DNA from: Abyssisolibacter fermentans | Lineage (GTDB): Bacteria; Bacillota; Clostridia; Tissierellales; MCWD3 | Direction of reading: 5' to 3' | Assembly (NCBI RefSeq): GCF_001559865.1 | Contig: NZ_LOHE01000055.1 | Span: 38,271 to 102,270 of the forward strand | DNA: 64,000 bases | Part shown: one piece after another, positions 8,698 to 17,536 of the stretch | Position numbering within the stretch: position 1 is the first letter of the stretch | Layout: every line of letters starts with the position of its first letter | The notes under the pieces: model-generated | Databases searched by the model: none | The model's input: the letters and a program-made list of their open reading frames with translations, nothing else | Told to the model about the DNA's origin: nothing | Made by a program: the position numbers and the translations under genes

Positions 8698-10014
8698 TTA
8701 TAATATCACCCCATAATCAAAATATATTCTTGGACCTCCTGCACCGACTACAACTTCCTGCCCATTTTTACTACACCATAATAACTTTATCTTAACTTCA
8801 TTTCCTAATTTCGCCATAGATAAAGGTTTTTCTGTTATTTTCATCATAGTATCTTTAATATATTTCTCTTCACCGTTATTCATTATCTTTTTAGCTAATC
8901 TTATAGGCAAGTATAAGTTATTATTATAAAGCCTAATATTGTTATATAGTTTTTCAATTATTATACATTCACCTATATTTTTATCTAAATCATACTCTTT
9001 ATAATGACCAGCTTTAATATATGTATTACTCATACGAGTAATAGGAGGATAACGGTAATCTTGCGCTCTACTATTACTCGTTATAAAACCTTTCTCTATA
9101 TTTGTATTTAAATAATTTTTCTCATTACCATTCTCAATGATAACTGTTTGACTGCTTTTTATTCCACTATCATCATAATAATAAAGAACATTCCCGCTTA
9201 AATATGGATCATCAACAACGTTAAGCCATTCTAGTTTATTCAAATTATTATTTACTGCGACACCATTACCCCAATCTTTTTCATAATTATGTCCGAAAAT
9301 TTCGTGAGCAATCATTCCAGTAGCAGTACTTGACATTAGAATGGGATATTTTTTTTTCTTCAATCCAAGAAACTTGCTATTATATAATTTTATAACCATT
9401 GCTAACCATAATCTTATTTCATGAATAAGCGATAGATTCTGTTTACTTAGCAATAATGTATCATTAATGTTTTGTCTGCCACCTTTAATAGCTAACTCAA
9501 TATATATAAGTTCATCATCATCAAGTGCAATACAACACCCTAAATTATTAAAATAATATTTTTTTGTTCTTTTTACTAATAAATCTATCCATATTTTAAT
9601 TTTAAAATCCTCTTTTAACAATTTTTCTAAACCTTTATTAATTTCATTTATTATAATTTTTGATTGTTCTATAGAATCCTCCATTTCACTCTTATCACTA
9701 AAAAGACTTGATACTTGAGGGTTATATATATGATTTATTGGCTTTTTTTCGAAACTTAATAATCTTTCTTTGTATTCTTCAAGACTTTGTTTTTCATTAA
9801 ATATGGTAGAAGAATAATAGTGTTCTCCATTCATATCCCCTAGATACCATCCCGAATAACAATGATGGAAAACTTGCCTTATATCCTCTTTCCCACCATT
9901 TCCTATTTGTTGATTTACATTTACTTCTATAGTTGATTCAATTCTAGATTCAATGTTAATATCTTTATTATAATTAGCTAATATATTATAATACTTATCG
10001 TAATTAATATTCAT
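8698..10014 (-). CDS. TldD-like zinc metalloprotease (RiPP cluster)
   Basis: A 438-residue protein with the TldD active-site motif HEIFGHNYEKD: H237 and E238 with H242 form HExxxH. Further family landmarks are SRAQDYRYPPITRMSNTYIKAG and the C-terminal CSKNGQEVVVGAGGP. TldD is the catalytic subunit that cleaves peptides threaded into the TldD/TldE chamber. The start has AAGGGGGG upstream. Gene fusion or decay is not evident, and length is near that of the family (about 450-480). Together with the next gene it is the best candidate for final proteolysis of the peptide. Confidence 0.85.
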   Translation of the reverse strand: MNINYDKYYNILANYNKDINIESRIESTIEVNVNQQIGNGGKEDIRQVFHHCYSGWYLGDMNGEHYYSSTIFNEKQSLEEYKERLLSFEKKPINHIYNPQVSSLFSDKSEMEDSIEQSKIIINEINKGLEKLLKEDFKIKIWIDLLVKRTKKYYFNNLGCCIALDDDELIYIELAIKGGRQNINDTLLLSKQNLSLIHEIRLWLAMVIKLYNSKFLGLKKKKYPILMSSTATGMIAHEIFGHNYEKDWGNGVAVNNNLNKLEWLNVVDDPYLSGNVLYYYDDSGIKSSQTVIIENGNEKNYLNTNIEKGFITSNSRAQDYRYPPITRMSNTYIKAGHYKEYDLDKNIGECIIIEKLYNNIRLYNNNLYLPIRLAKKIMNNGEEKYIKDTMMKITEKPLSMAKLGNEVKIKLLWCSKNGQEVVVGAGGPRIYFDYGVIL

Positions 10015-10096
10015 ACTATCCCCCCCTTGTTGAAAATTATATATGGATAGTTAACTCTATAACATTGAATTTAATCCTTTCTGAAGGTTATACTGC

Positions 10097-11407
10097 TTAT
10101 ATATATTCTTTATATGATGTAACATAAAACTCATTATATGCTTTATAATAAATTTCTCTTATAATTTTTGCAGATAATTCATTTGTTTCGCATACAACAT
10201 CCATCCCATTGTACCGTTTCCAATCTTTTGTTAGTATGTTAACACCAATATCTTCTGCATGATTATAAACATATGTGCCTGGATAAGGAGTTAAAACAGA
10301 TACTGATAAATGCACTCTTTTACTCGCTTTAAATTTCCTCATATATTCAAATGTTTCTTCAAGGGTTTGTACTGTGTCTCCTGGTAAACCAATAATAAAA
10401 TTACAACATATATGTTCAATACCTACTTCTAATGCTAATTCAATAGAAGAATTTATTGTTTTAATATTAGTACCCTTACGTATATTAGCTAATGTTTTAT
10501 CATTTGCACTTTCAACACCATATTGAATTGAGTAACAGCCCGCTTTTTTCATCAAAGTTAATAATTCTTTATCAACACCTTCAACTCTAGTTTCACAGTT
10601 CCAACGAATAGGAAGATTATTGTTAATAATTAGATTACACACATCGTGTGTTCTTTTCTTATTTACCGTAAAGGAATTATCTAAAATATTTATTTGAGAA
10701 ATACCATATTTATGATAAAGCTCGTACATATCTTGGAAAACATTCTGGGTACTACGTTCTCTAAATCTACCAAATACACCTGAAGCAGCTGCACAAAATA
10801 TACATCTACCTACACACCCTCTGCTTGTTATTAGCACTCCTTGCTGCTTATACCTATTTCTATTAATTTCACTATAATCAATTAATGGTATTTCATCTAA
10901 ATCCATATACTCTCTATTTGGAGTTACAACAACTTTATCATTTTTCCTAAAAGCTATACCTTTAATATTCTCAAGATTTGTAAATTCACCATTGGAATAA
11001 TTCTCTAATAATTCCTTCAATGTTTCTTCACCTTCATACCTTGAAACAATGTCAATCTCCTTATATTTTAATGCTTCTTCATAATTTATTGACACATGAG
11101 GTCCGCCTATTATTATAGGAATTTTGGGGTTTATACTTTTACATAGTTTAGCCATATTAATTGCCTGTATAAATTCATAAGTAGTTGCCGAAAGTCCAAT
11201 GAATTTAGGTGATTTTAATTTAATAGTTTCTTTCAAATCTAATAAATCTTTATTATTTATAACATGACAAGCTTTAATATCATAACCATATTTCTTTAGA
11301 TATGCTTTAAGAGTATAAATTCCTAACGGAGGTGTGTCTTGATCAAAACCACTAACAACTGGTTTATCTGAAACTCTGTATGGCACCTTAACCAAAAGTG
11401 AATCCAT
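10097..11407 (-). CDS. B12-binding radical SAM protein 1 (RiPP cluster)
   Basis: A 436-residue protein with an N-terminal cobalamin-binding-like Rossmann domain (PPLGIYTLKAYLKKYGYD; IIIGGPHVSINYEEAL; RYEGEETLKELL) and a radical SAM core with C198, C202 and C205 (TSRGCVGRCIFC). Downstream motifs include ILDNSFTV, CETRVEG, YGVESAND and TPYPGTYVYNHAE. It is one of four paralogues in this cluster. B12-dependent radical SAM enzymes often methylate unactivated carbons, as the polytheonamide and bottromycin enzymes do, but others catalyse different reactions. GGGAGG precedes the ATG. It is the most diverged of the four at the N-terminus. Confidence 0.88.
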   Translation of the reverse strand: MDSLLVKVPYRVSDKPVVSGFDQDTPPLGIYTLKAYLKKYGYDIKACHVINNKDLLDLKETIKLKSPKFIGLSATTYEFIQAINMAKLCKSINPKIPIIIGGPHVSINYEEALKYKEIDIVSRYEGEETLKELLENYSNGEFTNLENIKGIAFRKNDKVVVTPNREYMDLDEIPLIDYSEINRNRYKQQGVLITSRGCVGRCIFCAAASGVFGRFRERSTQNVFQDMYELYHKYGISQINILDNSFTVNKKRTHDVCNLIINNNLPIRWNCETRVEGVDKELLTLMKKAGCYSIQYGVESANDKTLANIRKGTNIKTINSSIELALEVGIEHICCNFIIGLPGDTVQTLEETFEYMRKFKASKRVHLSVSVLTPYPGTYVYNHAEDIGVNILTKDWKRYNGMDVVCETNELSAKIIREIYYKAYNEFYVTSYKEYI

Positions 11408-11513
11408 TAAAATTCCTCCCTTAATATATATATTTATTCAATTGAGCATTTCATTTTTAACTTGATATCGAAATTTTAAAAAGTTCTAATTTTCAACTTT
11501 ATTTTAAAGTTAA

Positions 11514-12827
11514 TTATCCTAAAGAAAACTGTTTACTCTGCATTAAAGTCGTTAATTCTTCAACTTGACGTGTGTATAATTTATGTAGTTCCCTTGATGA
11601 AATGTTAGGTGTTTCATATATTGGCTGATTTAAATTATAGTGAGACCAATTATTCGTTTTCATTTTAATTTTTTTCTTTATAATTTCTTTTTCTAATTGT
11701 GTACCAGGAAATGGGGTAGATATTTTTACTCCTACAAATGCACCAGCCATCACTAATTTTTTAGCAAGTGTAAAAGTGTTCATAATACTTTCCTTTGTAT
11801 CTGTTGGATGACCAACAATAAATCCACAAAAAACTGTTTTTATTCCGCTGTCTAGTGTTAATTTTACAACTTTAAATACTTGTTCTACAGTTAATAGTTT
11901 TTTTATATCTTTTAATACCCTATCGTCTCCAGATTCTATTCCGTACTGTATTCCCTGACAACCTGATTCTACCATTTTATTTAATAAATCTTTATTAATA
12001 CAATCAATACGAGATTCACAATCCCATTTTATATTTAGTTTTTTTAATAGTGAACATATTTTTTCTGTCCTTTTTCTATATACAGTAAATGTATTATCTA
12101 TAAATGACAATTCTTTTACTCCAAATTCTTTATTTAACATTTCGATTTCTTCACAAACACTTTCAGATGATCTTATTCTATACTTACCACCCGACATAGC
12201 CTCAGCAGAACAAAAAATACATTTCCCTATACATCCACGACTAGTGAGTATTGTACCAAAAATTTTATACTTATCAGGTTTTAAAATACTCCTATCTGGA
12301 ATTGGAATTTCATCTAATTCTTTAATGAGAGGTCTCTCTTTTGTTATAATAATTTCATCTCCTTTTCTATATGCAATTCCCTTTATATCATTCAATTGTC
12401 CCTCATTATTTATAAAATATTTTAATAGTTCTATTATTGTTTCTTCTCCTTCTCTTTTTATAACAACGTCAGCTAATGTTTCTTTCATTGATTGATTTAT
12501 TGTAAAGCTAGCATGACAACCTCCATAAAAAATTATAAGCTGTGGGAATATTTTTTTTATTTTATTGCAAAAATACTTAAAAGAATAATAATTAAGTGTA
12601 AATGAAGAAAATCCTATTATTTTAGGCTTATTTTTTTTAATTATTTGAATAAGCATCTCTAGATGACTCTTAATATTACCAATACATGTATTTAGATCTA
12701 GTACTTCACTTTTGTAACCATGTTTTTTTATATTTGTATATAAATATAATAATCCCAGTGGAGGCATCTCAGCTTTATTTTTTACTACGATCTGTTCATT
12801 TGAAACTTGAACTAGTAAAATATCCAT
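11514..12827 (-). CDS. B12-binding radical SAM protein 2 (RiPP cluster)
   Basis: A 437-residue paralogue of the other three B12/radical SAM proteins. The Rossmann half shows MPPLGLLYLYTNIKKHGY and YGGCHASF (Cys replaces the Pro of the sister GGPH motif). The radical SAM cysteines are C199, C203 and C206 (SRGCIGKCIFC). The ATG at 12827 is chosen because it aligns with the sister N-termini (MDILLVQV) and follows the upstream stop in a TGA-CT-ATG arrangement with GGAGTGG in front; an ATG at 12842 has no site. It probably acts on the peptide of this cluster. Reaction type is not readable from sequence. Confidence 0.88.
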   Translation of the reverse strand: MDILLVQVSNEQIVVKNKAEMPPLGLLYLYTNIKKHGYKSEVLDLNTCIGNIKSHLEMLIQIIKKNKPKIIGFSSFTLNYYSFKYFCNKIKKIFPQLIIFYGGCHASFTINQSMKETLADVVIKREGEETIIELLKYFINNEGQLNDIKGIAYRKGDEIIITKERPLIKELDEIPIPDRSILKPDKYKIFGTILTSRGCIGKCIFCSAEAMSGGKYRIRSSESVCEEIEMLNKEFGVKELSFIDNTFTVYRKRTEKICSLLKKLNIKWDCESRIDCINKDLLNKMVESGCQGIQYGIESGDDRVLKDIKKLLTVEQVFKVVKLTLDSGIKTVFCGFIVGHPTDTKESIMNTFTLAKKLVMAGAFVGVKISTPFPGTQLEKEIIKKKIKMKTNNWSHYNLNQPIYETPNISSRELHKLYTRQVEELTTLMQSKQFSLG

Positions 12828-12829
12828 AG

Positions 12830-13411
12830 TCAACCACTCCATTTATAATTAATATTTTTTATTATCAAATCAAATAGCTTATAAACCCCTTTTTCATTTA
12901 CATATTGATATATAATAAATCCATCTGAACCTTCTGATAATATGAAATAGTTTGCAAAATTAAAAATTGTTATCATAATAAATAAACCACTTAAAACTTT
13001 TAATGGGCTAACAATATATAACACTATTCCTATAATTACTGATAAAATGTCATAAAATATCGCATTGAATCTAACAAGTACTACAGCATCATCAATATTC
13101 TCTTGTATATCAATAGTATAAGTTATATAATATTTTTTTTTCATTATCACTAATTTAACATTTTGATTACTTATCTTTAGCTTTTTAACCATTCTATAAT
13201 GTCCATACTCGTGATTTGCAGCCATTATACAATATAATAAGAAAATTAATACTATTAGTAATACTTTTTTCAAAACAACTATAAAAACAATATCCATTAG
13301 TAATAAAATTAGTATAATAAAACCTTTATCAATAACCATATGTTCTATTATGTTTTTAAATATAAAAAGCCATCCCAGTCCTTCACGAATATCATATTTT
13401 TTAATATTCAC
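12830..13411 (-). CDS. M50-like (site-2-protease type) membrane metalloprotease
   Basis: A 193-residue hydrophobic protein. Membrane segments lie at about 30-47, 50-66, 118-135 and 138-155. The zinc motif HEYGH occupies 67-71 at the end of a membrane helix, and a distal SEGSDG fits the Asp-containing third-ligand motif of M50 proteases (usual form LDG). Such small M50-like proteins occur in peptide-antibiotic loci, where they can cut a leader within the membrane or take part in immunity. The start is GTG at 13411 with AAGGTG in front. The gene sits between two B12/radical SAM genes, so it belongs to the cluster. Role in leader removal is inference. Confidence 0.7.
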   Translation of the reverse strand: MNIKKYDIREGLGWLFIFKNIIEHMVIDKGFIILILLLMDIVFIVVLKKVLLIVLIFLLYCIMAANHEYGHYRMVKKLKISNQNVKLVIMKKKYYITYTIDIQENIDDAVVLVRFNAIFYDILSVIIGIVLYIVSPLKVLSGLFIMITIFNFANYFILSEGSDGFIIYQYVNEKGVYKLFDLIIKNINYKWSG

Positions 13412-13432
13412 TTAGACACCTTCTCAAACTCA

Positions 13433-14770
13433 TTAAATTCTATTTTTTGAAGACTGTTCGTCATATATAATCTCTCCTGCTCTTACATGCAGTTTTTTTA
13501 TTTCTCTACGATTTAAGTTTTTCGTTTCAAATATACATTGATCAAGTGTATAATTACTCCATTCATTAGTAATTAATTTACAACCTAATCGTTGTAAATT
13601 TTTATATAAATAGGTTCCAGGAAAAGGAGTTGTAATAGATACACCTAATGCTACTCCTTTCGCTTTTAATTCCATCATAAAATCAATAGTTCTCTCGATG
13701 GATTCTTTTGTATCTTCAGGATGACCAATCATAAAACCACAGAATATATGTTCAATTCCTACTTTATTAGCTAACTTAACTGCCTTTCTTACTTGTTCTA
13801 AATCAATACCTTTATTTATTTTATTTAAAACAAATTGGTCACCTGATTCAACACCAAATTGAATACCTACACAGCCAGCTGCTTTCATTTCTTTAAGAAG
13901 TTCTTCGTCAACGCAATCTACCCTCGATTCACAATCAAAAGTAATTCCTAAATTAAGTTCTTTTAATCTTCTGCAAAATTCTATATTTCTCTCTTTATAA
14001 ACAGTAAATGTATCATCTACAAAATTCAAATGTTTAATCTTATATTTATAATACATCTCTAAGACTTCACCTATTATATTTTCTACACTCCTAACACGTT
14101 GTGTACTACCTGACATCGCTGCTGCAGTGCAAAAAATACATCTACCAATACAACCACGACTAGACAGCATTATACCTGATGATAGATATCTATCTAAGTC
14201 AATTAAGTCTCTTGCTGGATAAGGCAGTATGTCCAAATTTTGTATGAATTTTTTCTTTTTTGTAACTTTAACATCTCCATCCTCAATGTAAGCAATGCCT
14301 TCAATTTGACTTAAATCTCCCTTTGATCTTAGATAGTAATCTAATACTTCTATTAATATTATTTCACCTTCAAACCTTATAACTATATCAATAGGATTAG
14401 TTTCTAAAGATTCCTTATAGGTAAATGTTGCATGAGGTCCTCCAAATAGAACAGGAGTAGAAGGACTTGTATTCTTACATACTCTTGATATATATCGAAA
14501 TTCATTATAATCTGCAGTATAAGATGAAATACCTATAACTTTTGGATTGTTTTCTTTGATAAATTTTATAACAGCTTCTTTTCTTTTCTCTCTATTAGGA
14601 TAAATTCCTAAATCTATAATATATGGATTATATCCTTTTTCACGACAATATGATGCCAAATACAATAAGCCCAAAGGGCACATCCTCAGCTTCATTTTTC
14701 TATCTCGATTTTTATTTGAAAATTTATATGTATTTGTGTCTGGAATCTGTAAAAATAATATATCTATCAT
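13433..14770 (-). CDS. B12-binding radical SAM protein 3 (RiPP cluster)
   Basis: A 445-residue paralogue with N-terminal motifs CPLGLLYLASYCREKGY and FGGPHATFTYKESL and a radical SAM core with C207, C211 and C214 (SRGCIGRCIFC), then DDTFTVYKER, CESRVDC, FGVESGDQ and TPFPGTYLYKNL. It starts one base after the stop of the second PqqD-like gene, with GAGGAGGTGAT in front, so the two are probably translationally coupled and may form a recognition-plus-catalysis pair. It has no membrane segment or signal. Likely substrate is the 55-residue precursor. Confidence 0.88.
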   Translation of the reverse strand: MIDILFLQIPDTNTYKFSNKNRDRKMKLRMCPLGLLYLASYCREKGYNPYIIDLGIYPNREKRKEAVIKFIKENNPKVIGISSYTADYNEFRYISRVCKNTSPSTPVLFGGPHATFTYKESLETNPIDIVIRFEGEIILIEVLDYYLRSKGDLSQIEGIAYIEDGDVKVTKKKKFIQNLDILPYPARDLIDLDRYLSSGIMLSSRGCIGRCIFCTAAAMSGSTQRVRSVENIIGEVLEMYYKYKIKHLNFVDDTFTVYKERNIEFCRRLKELNLGITFDCESRVDCVDEELLKEMKAAGCVGIQFGVESGDQFVLNKINKGIDLEQVRKAVKLANKVGIEHIFCGFMIGHPEDTKESIERTIDFMMELKAKGVALGVSITTPFPGTYLYKNLQRLGCKLITNEWSNYTLDQCIFETKNLNRREIKKLHVRAGEIIYDEQSSKNRI

Positions 14771-15085
14771 TTATATCACCTCCTCAAATTCGTCAACATA
14801 AATTAAATCTTTTTCTAATAAATTTTGACAAAACCGTAGGACATCATCTATCACTTCTACTCTATTTTTATTAACTTTAAATTCTTCGCAAACTAACTCT
14901 CCAAGTTGTTCAATAGACATATCACCGTTTGAATATTCCCATATTAGACTTCCAACTAAATTTAAGGATATACAATTGGGTTTATAAACAATATATACTC
15001 TGTCATCTTCTGTATATTTCCATAATAATTGACAACGTATTGGCTTTGATTTTATTGTTAACTTCACAATTTCACAACCTTTCAT
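14771..15085 (-). CDS. PqqD-like RiPP recognition protein 2
   Basis: A 104-residue PqqD-type protein: beta region to about residue 40 (YIVYKPNCISLNLVGSLIWEYSNGD), then a helical half with GELVCEEF and VLRFCQNLLEKDLI, the usual PqqD layout. It lies between B12/radical SAM genes 3 and 4 and its stop abuts gene 3. The ATG at 15085 has no clear ribosome binding site; a GTG at 15067 (AAAGG about 9 bases upstream) is an alternative that would give 98 residues. It would bind the precursor leader for one or more of the B12 enzymes. Confidence 0.75.
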   Translation of the reverse strand: MKGCEIVKLTIKSKPIRCQLLWKYTEDDRVYIVYKPNCISLNLVGSLIWEYSNGDMSIEQLGELVCEEFKVNKNRVEVIDDVLRFCQNLLEKDLIYVDEFEEVI

Positions 15086-15112
15086 TTAATAGAATCATTA
15101 ACAATCTTATTT

Positions 15113-16411
15113 TTATGTAGTTAACTGAGCAGCTTTTACAAAATATTTTCTTAAAGTTTTCTCATTTAAATTTTGGGGAAATGAAGTTATTTCATTAAAA
15201 AAATACCTGCTCCATTTTTTGTGTTTTATTAAAATATTCAATTCCTCAGCATGATTACATAAGTAGGTTCCTGGAAAAGGTGTAGACAAAGATGTATATA
15301 CATTAACACCTATATGTTTTAAATCTGTCATTAGTTTTACTGTTTCTTTTAAAGTCTTCTCAGTTTCGCCTGGTAAACCTAAAACAAACGTACAAAATAC
15401 TGATTGCATTCCTTGATCAAATAAATGTTTAAGACGAATTGCTATATTGGTAATATCAATCCTTTTCTTTATAGTGTCCAATATCTCTTGATTGGATGAT
15501 TCAATACCAATTTGAAGTCCTATACATCCGCCCTTTATCATTTCCTGCACTAATTCATCATCGAGCGCATCAATTCTAGATTCACAGTACCATGTTATTT
15601 CAAAGGGTAATTCTCTAAATCTTTTACATAACTTGATCACATTTTCTCTTTGTACTGTAAACGTATTATCTGCGAATAAAAAACTATCTATTTTATATTT
15701 TTGATATAAACATTTTATTTCCTCAATAATATTATCATTACTTCTTCTTCTATATTGTCCGTTAGACATAGCCCCTGCTGAACAAAAAATACATCTGCCT
15801 GGACAACCTCTACTTGTAATAATGGGGAAAAATTCCTTTGTATAATAGTTCATGTTGACTTTATTCCATAGTGGAAAAGGTATGGAATCAAGATTCTTTA
15901 TCACAACCGTCTTTCCTGTATCAAATATATTATTATTAAGTTTATATACTATTCCACTAATTTGATCAAGGCATCCTTGTCCTTTTATAAGGTAATCTAA
16001 TACTTTAATAAATGCTATTTCACCTTCACCTTTTATAACAATATCTACATCCATATTACTTAATATATCTTGTCCTATAAAAGTAGCATGAGGTCCACCA
16101 GCAATAATAGTACATGATTCATTGTATTTTTTGAAAATGGATGCAATCTGTTTAATGTTTTCATGAGTTGGTGTGGTACCACTTATACCTATAATCTGAT
16201 ATTTATTACTACTAGCTTTACTTCTTAAAATGTCCACCCAATTTTTATATATGCTTAAATCTAACACTTCTACTTCATAATCATATTTTTGAGCATATGA
16301 AGCCAAATAAAGCATTCCAAGTGGTAAATATTTGTAGAAATTATCCGTTTGACTGCTGCTAATCATTCTTGGATTAACAATCAATATGCAATTTTTATCT
16401 TTGTCCTTCAT
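15113..16411 (-). CDS. B12-binding radical SAM protein 4 (RiPP cluster)
   Basis: A 432-residue member of the same paralogue set and the first enzyme gene after the precursor. N-terminal motifs are LPLGMLYLASYAQKYDY and AGGPHATFIGQDIL; the radical SAM cysteines are C203, C207 and C210 (SRGCPGRCIFC), followed by ADNTFTVQREN, CESRIDAL, IGIESSNQ and TPFPGTYLCNHAEEL. The ATG at 16411 follows AAAGGTGG by 5 bases; a GTG nine bases earlier lies inside that site. The shared C-terminal PGTY..NHAE pattern links it most closely to protein 1 in that region. Substrate assignment to the precursor follows from position. Confidence 0.88.
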   Translation of the reverse strand: MKDKDKNCILIVNPRMISSSQTDNFYKYLPLGMLYLASYAQKYDYEVEVLDLSIYKNWVDILRSKASSNKYQIIGISGTTPTHENIKQIASIFKKYNESCTIIAGGPHATFIGQDILSNMDVDIVIKGEGEIAFIKVLDYLIKGQGCLDQISGIVYKLNNNIFDTGKTVVIKNLDSIPFPLWNKVNMNYYTKEFFPIITSRGCPGRCIFCSAGAMSNGQYRRRSNDNIIEEIKCLYQKYKIDSFLFADNTFTVQRENVIKLCKRFRELPFEITWYCESRIDALDDELVQEMIKGGCIGLQIGIESSNQEILDTIKKRIDITNIAIRLKHLFDQGMQSVFCTFVLGLPGETEKTLKETVKLMTDLKHIGVNVYTSLSTPFPGTYLCNHAEELNILIKHKKWSRYFFNEITSFPQNLNEKTLRKYFVKAAQLTT

Positions 16412-16495
16412 CCAAACCACCTTTATATAAATTTTATTTTTAATGTTATTTAAATCAATATTTTTTTATTTTTAATCGTTTATTTATATTTTCAT

Positions 16496-16530
16496 GCATG
16501 TTCCACCTAAATATATTAGGTGAAACATGC
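16496..16530 (-). promoter_or_regulatory. Stem-loop between precursor and enzyme genes
   Basis: Positions 16496-16510 and 16516-16530 form a 15-bp stem with a 5-base loop. The single mismatch on the + strand (C/A) is a G-U pair on the - strand, so the stem is complete in the transcript of this operon. No U-tract follows, so it is less a simple terminator than an attenuator or a 3' stabiliser of the precursor message. Confidence 0.6.
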
Positions 16531-16572
16531 TCTCTTGATTAGATTAAACTTTTGCTGATTATGCAGTTACAA

Positions 16573-16740
16573 CTATTCTTCAATAACTTCTTTGTACTCA
16601 TCAACCATTTCTGATATTAATCTCTTGTCAGAGGCTGTAGGTATAATAATTGCTGCTATAATACCTATAACTGCACCTGCTGCACCTGCTGCATCAGTTT
16701 TGCCTTCAATATGCATTTGTGGTTTCTCATAAGTAACCAT
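16573..16740 (-). CDS. Putative RiPP precursor peptide, 55 aa
   Basis: A short gene with a strong ribosome binding site (AAAGGAG, 8 bases before the ATG). The 55-residue product has three parts. Residues 1-16 are leader-like (MVTYEKPQMHIEGKTD), with a YxxP pattern resembling leaders bound by PqqD-type proteins. Residues 17-34 are an Ala/Gly/Val/Ile-only stretch ending in Pro (AAGAAGAVIGIIAAIIIP). Residues 35-55 are a charged, acidic tail. There is no Cys or Trp. It is the first gene of the - strand cluster, directly behind a promoter and before a stem-loop and four B12/radical SAM genes. The Ala/Val/Ile region offers many unactivated C-H positions. I do not recognise it as a named family. Being a precursor is inferred from context and composition. 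Confidence 0.75.
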   Translation of the reverse strand: MVTYEKPQMHIEGKTDAAGAAGAVIGIIAAIIIPTASDKRLISEMVDEYKEVIEE

Positions 16741-16877
16741 ATTTTATTCTCCTTTCTTTTAAATTTATTGAACAAAATTTATCATCATTCAATTTGTTCT
16801 AACTAATCTGCTAGATAGAACAATATTTCATTTACAGCGCTTAAGAACCACTAATTATAAATAAGCAAATTTTAGAA

Positions 16878-16906
16878 ATAATAGCATATATCGAATCTCA
16901 AAACAA
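16878..16906 (-). promoter_or_regulatory. Promoter of the RiPP cluster
   Basis: On the - strand TTGTTT (16906-16901), a 17-base spacer and TATTAT (16883-16878) with TGC directly before it, an extended -10. Transcription would start near 16870 and give a leader of about 130 bases before the precursor ATG. Confidence 0.55.
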
Positions 16907-17357
16907 ACTTAATTAAACATTTATAATATCTTTGAAATAATATAATTGAATTGTATATAATTGATTTATTTTGATTTTTTTGACTATAGTTAAATTTATA
17001 TTTTTTGATAAAACAAAAATAGTATAGTTGTTAAAACTAGAAGCAGTATTATAAGGATAGGATATATTATGTATGAATTTTGATTTTTTTATTATTTTTT
17101 ACATATTTGTATTTTAATATGTTTGTCTAAATTGTACTATCTTCCGTAATATAAGTCAAGCATATTTTACTGTTTTTTATAATAATTTCCATGTTATGCT
17201 AGCCCTATTATTATTTATTGATTAATGAATATATGTTATTAAAGCAATTTACAGTAATCATAAATTATTCTTTAACTTTCTCTTCCACCATTTATTTAAA
17301 AATATTTTCTATAAAATAAACACTTTCATTAAAATTATTAATTGTTATTGTTAATTT
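16907..17357. other. AT-rich intergenic stretch
   Basis: Between the RiPP promoter and the divergent small-peptide promoter. It contains very AT-rich DNA, no open reading frame with a ribosome binding site, and no clear inverted repeat. Binding sites for a cluster regulator could be here but none is evident, and no regulator gene is in the cluster. Confidence 0.4.
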
Positions 17358-17386
17358 TTGACTAGTAAGCTATATTATGCTATTAT
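17358..17386 (+). promoter_or_regulatory. Promoter of the small membrane peptide gene
   Basis: TTGACT (17358-17363), a 17-base spacer and TATTAT (17381-17386), again preceded by TGC. It is divergent from the RiPP promoter and about 150 bases upstream of the GTG start. Confidence 0.6.
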
Positions 17387-17536
17387 AGAGTTATAGTTTT
17401 AATTCTTTGGTTTATAAATTCAAAATATTCTGACCCTATGCAGATCATACACGATTATCATATTCTTTATTTGAAAAAAGTACATAAACAACAAAAGATG
17501 CCCTATCTATCAACATATAACGAAAGGAGGGGTTCT

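Noticed and set aside
17438..17536. Longer ATG start for the small membrane peptide
   Set aside because: There is no ribosome binding site at 17438, and the GTG at 17537 sits behind a very strong one, so the extension is probably untranslated leader.
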